Shown: piece after piece, positions 58,711 to 64,000 of the stretch
Numbering within the stretch: position 1 is the stretch's first letter
How the letters are laid out: the number at the start of each line of letters is the position of its first letter
Assembly (NCBI GenBank): GCA_025699025.1
Contig: JAILWJ010000003.1
Span: 278,192-342,191 of the forward strand
DNA from: Nitrosarchaeum sp.
GTDB lineage: Archaea > Thermoproteota > Nitrososphaeria > Nitrososphaerales > Nitrosopumilaceae
Direction of reading: 5' to 3'
Length of the DNA: 64,000 nucleotides
Translations under genes and position numbers: made by a program
Notes under the pieces: model-generated
Databases searched by the model: none
What the model saw: only the letters and a program-made list of their open reading frames with translations
What the model was told of the DNA's origin: nothing

Positions 58711-59127
58711 ATGAGCTATAATTTTTTGGATCATGCAACTGATGCAATAATTGAGATAAGAGCAAAGAACCTCAAAGAGGCATTTACCGTAACTGCAAAT
58801 GCAATCATAAACATCACGTTAGACCAAGAAAAAGTCGAAGAGAAGAATCAAAAAGAGATCATGGCAAAAGGCAAAGATCTGAGATACCTTCTTTTTAGCT
58901 GGTTAGAAGAAATTGTATTTGTTCTAATAACTGAGGGATTTGCAATCAAGAGAGTAGAATTGGATGTTTTAGAAGACGGTGACTACACAATTAATGCAAG
59001 GGCTTATGGGGAACCATTAGATTTTTCAAAGCATAATTTCAAAGTAGAGATAAAGGCACCAACATTTTACGACATGGAAATTAAGAAAAATGATGAGATA
59101 TACATGAGATTTTTGCTTGATTTGTAG
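58711..59127 (+). CDS. Archease
   Basis: 138 aa, usual length. NFLDHATDAIIEIRAKNLKE with the metal-binding Asp, LRYLLFSWLEEIVFVL, and the end YDMEIKKNDEIYMRFLLDL are family marks. Archease activates the RNA ligase RtcB in tRNA splicing and repair. rtcB itself is not in the window. Confidence 0.9.
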   Translation: MSYNFLDHATDAIIEIRAKNLKEAFTVTANAIINITLDQEKVEEKNQKEIMAKGKDLRYLLFSWLEEIVFVLITEGFAIKRVELDVLEDGDYTINARAYGEPLDFSKHNFKVEIKAPTFYDMEIKKNDEIYMRFLLDL

Positions 59128-59205
59128 TACAGGTTAACAATTATTTGCAATAAACAAGAAGAAGTTATACGCGTTTTTTAAAAATGAACTCTGTCAAAAG
59201 ATATC

Positions 59206-60852
59206 ATGTATGAAAAACTGGCAATGATTGCAGTATTTTCATTATTTGTAGTAATTGCGCTGCCTGCATATGCAGATGTCACATCAATGAGGCTAGAAAA
59301 GAGCTTTTACACTACTGAGGAGGATTTCAGATTTATCGGAACACAGAGTGGAACTGACACGGTTTTTGTCATAATTCGTGATCCCACTGGACAATTCAAA
59401 GGAATGCTGTCGGATCCAAATCCAGACACTAACAAGTTCTCAGTAATCCCAAGATCCGTAACACAGTTCTTTGCTGTTGAGGGGATTTACAATGCTACAG
59501 CCTTTACTGACGATCAAAAAGAAGATGATGGAATTACAATAAGAATAGAATTTGACGGAAATAAGATATTTGAAGTTCCCGACTTTGTTTTACAGCTAAA
59601 CACAATTTCAGATAAAACAGTGGAAGAGGGAAAGACCCTGACATTTACCCCAACATTAACCGAAACAGTTGAAGGAGTAGTCTTTAGTTTGGAGAAAAAC
59701 CCACCATCAGGAGCTACAATAAATGCAGAGACTGGAAAGTTTGTTTGGACACCAACCGCATCCCAAGGACCAGCATCATACTTGTTTGATATAGTAGTTA
59801 CAAAAGGCGCTCAAGTAGACAGAGAAACAGTAAAAATCACAGTTACAGAAAAGACAGAGCCAGCTCCACAGCCTGAACCAAAGCCAGAACCCGCTCCACA
59901 GCCTGAACCTGAACCAATGGATGAGCCAAAAGAACTAGGAATAGCATCATTTGTGGATCCAACCAGAGATCCTCAGAGTTATGTTGACAGATACAACAAT
60001 GAGGCAAGCTACAAGGAGTGGTTTGATAAAAACTATCCAGAGTATTCATCAATATATGAAGCAGTTGGGCTAGAAAAACCGCTAGAAATTCCTGCATCTT
60101 TTGTGGATCCAACCAGAGATCCTCAGAGTTATGTTGACAGATACAACAATGAGGCAAGCTACAAGGAGTGGTTTGATAAAAACTATCCAGAGTATTCATC
60201 AATATATGAAGCAGTTGGATTAGATGAACCCAAAGAGTTGGCACCGTTTGTGGATCCAACCAGAGATCCTCAGAGTTATGTTGACAGATACAACAATGAG
60301 GCAAGCTACAAGGAGTGGTTTGATAAAAACTATCCAGAGTATTCATCAATATATGAAGCAGTTGGGCTAGATGAACCAAAGAAGCCAGAAGTAAAAGAGC
60401 CAGAGTTTGGAGTGTGCGGTACTGGAACAAAGCTGGTTAATGGAAAATGTACCATTATAGAGAAACCAAAGGAAGGTGGAGGGTGTCTGATTGCTACTGC
60501 AACATACGGTTCAGAGATGGCACCGCAAGTACAATTCCTAAGGGAGATCAGAGATGGCAAAGTAATGACGACTGAGTCCGGAGCTGCATTTATGTCGGGA
60601 TTCAACGAGTTTTACTATTCATTTTCACCATATGTGGCAGACTATGAAAGAGAAAACCCAATATTCAAAGAGATTGTAAAGGTAGGAATCACGCCGATGC
60701 TGTCAAGTTTGTCTGTAATGTCGTTGGCAGACACAGAACAAGAGATTGTAGGATATGGAATTATAGTCATCTTGATGAATCTTGGAATGTATGTTGGAGC
60801 ACCTGCAATGATGGTTTATGGCGCCAGCAGGATAAGAAAGGTTAGGTTTTAA
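59206..60852 (+). CDS. Exported repeat protein with CFI-box C-terminal domain
   Basis: 548 aa. Signal peptide (LAMIAVFSLFVVIALPAYA), an N-terminal beta-domain, a putative Ig-like domain near 130-215 (SDKTVEEGKTLTFTPTLTET), a PEP-rich linker, three copies of a 40-residue unit (FVDPTRDPQSYVDRYNNEAS, YKEWFDKNYPEYSSIYEAVG), then GGGCLIATATYGSEMAPQVQ, the CFI-box-CTERM sorting-type motif, and a final membrane helix near 515-540 with a basic end. Probably cell-surface anchored. The units are identical at DNA level, so copy number may vary between strains. Confidence 0.85.
   Translation: MYEKLAMIAVFSLFVVIALPAYADVTSMRLEKSFYTTEEDFRFIGTQSGTDTVFVIIRDPTGQFKGMLSDPNPDTNKFSVIPRSVTQFFAVEGIYNATAFTDDQKEDDGITIRIEFDGNKIFEVPDFVLQLNTISDKTVEEGKTLTFTPTLTETVEGVVFSLEKNPPSGATINAETGKFVWTPTASQGPASYLFDIVVTKGAQVDRETVKITVTEKTEPAPQPEPKPEPAPQPEPEPMDEPKELGIASFVDPTRDPQSYVDRYNNEASYKEWFDKNYPEYSSIYEAVGLEKPLEIPASFVDPTRDPQSYVDRYNNEASYKEWFDKNYPEYSSIYEAVGLDEPKELAPFVDPTRDPQSYVDRYNNEASYKEWFDKNYPEYSSIYEAVGLDEPKKPEVKEPEFGVCGTGTKLVNGKCTIIEKPKEGGGCLIATATYGSEMAPQVQFLREIRDGKVMTTESGAAFMSGFNEFYYSFSPYVADYERENPIFKEIVKVGITPMLSSLSVMSLADTEQEIVGYGIIVILMNLGMYVGAPAMMVYGASRIRKVRF
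59950..60365 (+). repeat. Three identical 119-bp coding repeats
   Basis: Copies at 59950-60068, 60100-60218 and 60247-60365, no mismatch as read, separated by 31 and 28 non-identical bases. The frame is kept. Perfect identity beside diverged spacers points to recent duplication or gene conversion. Confidence 0.92.
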
Positions 60853-60861
60853 TCATAATGC

Positions 60862-61023
60862 ATGTACTACCGCTTTATGGGCAAGCTGAGCAGAAATCTT
60901 AGGATTTGCGGAGAGTGCGGAATTGCATATACCTCAGTGAGTTTTACAAAGTATATTGACGCATGTCCTATTTGCAAGTCCAGAAGATACGAGTCTGTTC
61001 CCATTAAAACTGAAGGGGATTAG
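60862..61023 (+). CDS. 53-aa zinc-ribbon protein
   Basis: MYYRFMGKLSRNLRICGECG, IAYTSVSFTKYIDACPICKS and RRYESVPIKTEGD. Two CxxC knuckles with usual ribbon spacing. It lies 44 bases before the thioredoxin gene and may share its transcript. Confidence 0.68.
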   Translation: MYYRFMGKLSRNLRICGECGIAYTSVSFTKYIDACPICKSRRYESVPIKTEGD

Positions 61024-61067
61024 TTTTTCAACATAGATTTTTTAATGTAATTAACCAGTTTAGTTTA

Positions 61068-61469
61068 ATGTCTGAAGATCCTGAGATTGAAAAGATCAAG
61101 CAACGAAAATTAGAAGAGATGCTAAGGCAGCAAGATCAGCCAAAAATTCCGTCAGAAATAATAGATCTTGACGTGACCAATTTTGATCAAGTTGTATCAT
61201 CTGATAACCCAACACTTGTGGATTTTTGGGCAGAGTGGTGCGGGCCATGTAAAATGATGCATCCAGTGTTCGAGAGCCTCTCAAAGCAATACAGCAATGT
61301 CAGATTTGCAAGAGTCAATGTAGATCTTAACCAAAACATTGCAATGAGATTTGGCGTTCAGTCAATTCCCACATTCATCATGTTCAGATCAGGACGTATC
61401 GTCGATAAGATGATGGGTGCAGTAGGTGCGCCAGGAATACACATGATCTGCAAAAAACATTCCCAATAA
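61068..61469 (+). CDS. Thioredoxin
   Basis: 133 aa. Active site WCGPCK at 57-62, cis-proline in QSIPTFIMF, and a 30-residue charged N-terminal extension (IEKIKQRKLEEMLRQQDQ) before the fold. A dithiol reductant for cytosolic proteins. TATA-like tttttaatgtaatt precedes the ATG. Confidence 0.93.
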   Translation: MSEDPEIEKIKQRKLEEMLRQQDQPKIPSEIIDLDVTNFDQVVSSDNPTLVDFWAEWCGPCKMMHPVFESLSKQYSNVRFARVNVDLNQNIAMRFGVQSIPTFIMFRSGRIVDKMMGAVGAPGIHMICKKHSQ

Positions 61470-61513
61470 GAGATAAAACAGACAGGTGGTTTTACGACAG
61501 AACCGACATCATA

Positions 61514-63295
61514 TCAGTATGCATATGAAGCATCTTTTTCTCTTTGAATTTCTACAATTTTGTTTAGAACTTGTTGCTCGTCAGGGCTAAGCTTGTGCAT
61601 ATATTTTTTGAGTATTTGTTTTGCTTCATGTGAATGTGGCAGAGTGTAATACACTTCATCCTCAAAGATTTGCCTCCCTATTGTCACATCTTGTACAGAG
61701 CATGCTACTTCTTGTCCCTGCTTTGCAGACGTTACTGTTTTGCCTTCATGCTGTAATTGATGGATCATTCCGACCCTTCTTCCATCCTTGTTCATAAACG
61801 GAATTTTATGCTTTAATGTGCCAACATCAACCCTAATGCCAAACACTGCAGGATTATTGTTTCTGAAAACATATCCTTTCAAGAAAGTGAATTTTGAGAT
61901 GGGTGTAAACTCTGCAAATATGGCGTCTTCCTCGTGAGCGGTGTCCTCTTCGACCCAAGCGTTGTAATTATCAATGAGACTGTAGATCACCCTATCCTCA
62001 AAGAGTCGTATGTGGCTAGATTCAGACTCTTCTTTTGCATCAGGAAGAATCTTTACGTTAAATGCCAAGACAACGCCAAGGTGTCTGTTTTTTTCCTTGA
62101 TTGCCTTTGCCTCCATGATGTCATGTCTGTTTACAGGTCCAATGTCGGCCTTTGCTACTGGGACTTGGGAGCGTCTTAGCATTTCAACTATTGCCTCAAG
62201 GGAGCCAATGGTATCACATTTTAGTATGATTCCATTTGTCTCAGTATCGATAAATACAGACTTCATCTCCGACTCGATTAGTTTTGTATATTTCTCAACA
62301 TCAGATGCATTGGATGCAATGTAGAGAGTGCTTCCAGGCAACACTCCCTCCAGATCAGGCGATGCAATTTTCAAGCCTGCTGCCGCATCTACTTTGTCAA
62401 CTGGCTTGAATTTGTCTCGTGGATCCCTCATCTCATCAAGCGGTTTGGGTAACAGAACGGCTTTTGGTTTTATCACAATTACAGAGTCTCTTTTTGCAAC
62501 TACAATGCTGTCGCCTTTCTTAATAGAGCCGTCAATCAGAATGATGTTTGCAGTCTGCCCAAGACCCACTTCATCATTTACTTCAAGTACGATTCCGCGT
62601 GGATCCTTTTGTTCTTGGTTGAGTCTTTTTTGCAAATATTGTTGAGTCAAGCCGACAAGCACCGCTAAAAGTTCCGGTATACCAACACCAGACCGTGCAG
62701 AAATTGGAACGATTGCAATTTCCTGTTTGAAATCTTTTACTCGGTAAAATGCCTCAGATTGATATCCAAGGATTGAAAGGGTGCCTACAACATCATAGAT
62801 CTTCTGATCAAGATCTGTCTGAATTGATGCATCCTGTTCTTTGATTGCCTTTGAAATAAAGGTAGTCTCGGATTTTCGCCATCCAGAAATCTGATCACAT
62901 TTGTTTAATGCAACGACAAATGGAACTTTTCTGCTCTGCAAAATCTTTAGACTTTCGTTTGTCTGAGGTTGAAAACCGCGATTGACATCAACTACCAAAA
63001 TTGCAATGTCAGCAGCTGAGCCTCCCCGGGCTCTAAGATTAGTAAACACTTCGTGTCCAGGTGTATCAATTACTAGAATTCCAGGTACCTGATTTTCAGA
63101 CTCTTCTAGTTTTTTGTACAATGGACCGCATGTCTTCTTGATGGTATCCGTAGGAAGAAAACTTGCGCCAATATGCTGGGTGATTCCACCAGCTTCCCTG
63201 CCTTGAACGCCGGTGCCTCTGATTCTATCTAGAAGAGATGTCTTGCCAGAGTCTACGTGACCTAAAACTGCCACAATGGGCTGACGAATCTGCAA
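61514..63295 (-). CDS. infB: Translation initiation factor aIF5B (IF-2 homologue)
   Basis: 593 aa. GTPase motifs GHVDSGKTSLLD (G1), GITQHIGA (switch 1), DTPGHEVF (G3), NKCD (G4); then two beta-barrel domains and the IF2-like domain. It joins subunits and positions initiator tRNA. No intein. Last gene of the S28e-L24e-ndk-infB run on the minus strand, six bases after ndk. Confidence 0.96.
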   Translation of the reverse strand: MQIRQPIVAVLGHVDSGKTSLLDRIRGTGVQGREAGGITQHIGASFLPTDTIKKTCGPLYKKLEESENQVPGILVIDTPGHEVFTNLRARGGSAADIAILVVDVNRGFQPQTNESLKILQSRKVPFVVALNKCDQISGWRKSETTFISKAIKEQDASIQTDLDQKIYDVVGTLSILGYQSEAFYRVKDFKQEIAIVPISARSGVGIPELLAVLVGLTQQYLQKRLNQEQKDPRGIVLEVNDEVGLGQTANIILIDGSIKKGDSIVVAKRDSVIVIKPKAVLLPKPLDEMRDPRDKFKPVDKVDAAAGLKIASPDLEGVLPGSTLYIASNASDVEKYTKLIESEMKSVFIDTETNGIILKCDTIGSLEAIVEMLRRSQVPVAKADIGPVNRHDIMEAKAIKEKNRHLGVVLAFNVKILPDAKEESESSHIRLFEDRVIYSLIDNYNAWVEEDTAHEEDAIFAEFTPISKFTFLKGYVFRNNNPAVFGIRVDVGTLKHKIPFMNKDGRRVGMIHQLQHEGKTVTSAKQGQEVACSVQDVTIGRQIFEDEVYYTLPHSHEAKQILKKYMHKLSPDEQQVLNKIVEIQREKDASYAY

Positions 63296-63301
63296 ACCAG
63301 A

Positions 63302-63703
63302 TCACTCAAATGCTACCCTCGATTCGTGTTCAAAACTTTCCTGTGAATCAGATGCATGAATGATATTTTCACTAAAGCCCAATCCAAAGTCGCCCCTAAT
63401 TGAGCCAGGTGCGGCTTCAAATGATTTTGTTGCGCCTATCATGATTCTTGTGGTAGCAATTGCATTATTTCCTTCAATGATTGCAGCAACAACTGGTCCT
63501 GATGTGATAAACGATGTAAGCTCGCCAAAAAATGGCTTGTCTTTGTGAACACCGTAAAAATTTTCCGCTTGTGCCTGAGTAAATGTAAACATCTTTAGTT
63601 TCAAAATTTTGAATCCCTTTCGCTCAAATCTCGAAATTACTTCGCCGATGAGATTTCGAGCTACCGCATCAGGCTTTACGATGAATAGTGATTGTTCAGT
63701 CAA
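63302..63703 (-). CDS. ndk: Nucleoside diphosphate kinase
   Basis: 133 aa. Begins [20 protein letters not shown], with the phosphohistidine in [15 protein letters not shown] near the end. Moves gamma-phosphate from ATP to other NDPs. Two bases separate it from L24e. Confidence 0.95.
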   Translation of the reverse strand: MTEQSLFIVKPDAVARNLIGEVISRFERKGFKILKLKMFTFTQAQAENFYGVHKDKPFFGELTSFITSGPVVAAIIEGNNAIATTRIMIGATKSFEAAPGSIRGDFGLGFSENIIHASDSQESFEHESRVAFE

Positions 63704-63705
63704 TT

Positions 63706-63906
63706 CTACTTCTTTTTAATTCCGCCTTTAACGTATTTTTTGGTCCACTTTAGTTTTCTTGGATCACGTTTTAGGTCAAGTGCGTTTTTCTTGCATTTCG
63801 CTGAGCAGAACCACAACACAGTCCCATCATTTTTTGCAAGCATTGTACCAGACCCTTTGGCGACAGGCCTGTCACAGAAATTACATGGTTTAACTAAAAG
63901 ACTCAT
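63706..63906 (-). CDS. rpl24e: Ribosomal protein L24e
   Basis: 66 aa. [16 protein letters not shown], then [14 protein letters not shown], the C4 zinc ribbon of L24e, and [12 protein letters not shown]. Large-subunit protein. It starts 11 bases after S28e. Confidence 0.95.
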   Translation of the reverse strand: MSLLVKPCNFCDRPVAKGSGTMLAKNDGTVLWFCSAKCKKNALDLKRDPRKLKWTKKYVKGGIKKK

Positions 63907-63916
63907 CTCAAATCAC

Positions 63917-64000
63917 CTAATGAATTTTCTTTGCTTCTCTTTCTGTTTCCCTCAGCATCAGAATTTCCCCTAATCTGATAGAACCTTTTACGTTTCTTGT
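63917..64000 (-). CDS. rps28e: Ribosomal protein S28e (C-terminus only)
   Basis: The last 27 residues are in the window: NVKGSIRLGEILMLRETERE then AKKIH. The GxIRLGEILMLRETEREA end is the S28e signature. The N-terminus is past the right edge. The order S28e, L24e, ndk, IF5B is a standard archaeal translation operon. Confidence 0.9.
   Translation of the reverse strand, partial: TRNVKGSIRLGEILMLRETEREAKKIH

Noticed and set aside
59843-60430. 195-aa minus-strand ORF with threefold repeats
   Set aside because: It is the antisense of the 119-bp repeats in the surface protein gene; no start signal and unnatural composition.

Overview
The window is chromosomal DNA of an archaeon, most likely an ammonia-oxidising Nitrososphaerota (Thaumarchaeota) of the Nitrosopumilus/Nitrosarchaeum type. 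Evidence: archaeal replication genes (RfcL, RfcS, MCM, a GINS subunit, Hel308), Alba, aIF6, aIF5B, ribosomal proteins L24e and S28e, archease, a two-component acyl-CoA carboxylase as used in the thaumarchaeal 3-hydroxypropionate/4-hydroxybutyrate cycle, Sulfolobus-type zinc ferredoxins, AT-rich DNA, TATA boxes about 25 nt before many start codons, and many tiny zinc-ribbon proteins. No amo genes are present, so ammonia oxidation itself is inferred from relatedness only.

Layout. 1-8.7 kb: carboxylase genes, an rfcL operon, an inositol-phosphatase-family enzyme, a flavin reductase, a divergent glutamyl-tRNA reductase and tRNA-Asp. 8.76-21.56 kb: an integrated island at the 3' end of tRNA-Lys(TTT), bounded by a 15-bp direct repeat and starting with a tyrosine integrase. 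Its AT-rich cargo looks like defence: a lone EVE protein, a 1065-aa type IIG-like restriction-modification protein, and a five-gene minus-strand run (Swt1-like HEPN, winged HTH, HTH, a 909-aa EVE/DUF262/HNH/AlbA_2 fusion, a beta-CASP hydrolase) with a second HTH/winged-HTH pair transcribed divergently. This is my main candidate for an undescribed system. 21.6-23.9 kb: a GC-richer phage terminase pair (TerS, TerL) without capsid genes, just outside the island repeat.

24-36.8 kb returns to core genes: argH, a DUF59 protein, the sdhABCD operon, a PadR regulator with palindromes at its promoter, a PEP-mutase-family lyase, Alba, a second copy of the flavin reductase, three tRNAs over the wider area (Ala, Pro, Ser), ilvE and a small sugar-modification cluster. 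36.7-43.9 kb: GINS-MCM-Hel308-GT4 on one strand, facing away from RfcS. 44-48.3 kb: flavodoxin, two zinc ferredoxins, aIF6, hisS.

48.3-64 kb holds membrane proteins, a family 5-type uracil-DNA glycosylase, secreted proteins (a PQQ-type sugar dehydrogenase, a SIMPL protein, a repeat protein with a CFI-box C-terminus), and several small stress circuits with readable operators: a Fur-family gene facing three tiny zinc-ribbon genes over a 23-bp palindrome, an Hsp20 gene with two tiny downstream genes, and a ribbon-helix-helix gene facing an OsmC gene over two identical 16-bp palindromes. The end is a translation operon (S28e, L24e, Ndk, aIF5B). Many small genes (26-57 aa) were found by direct reading.
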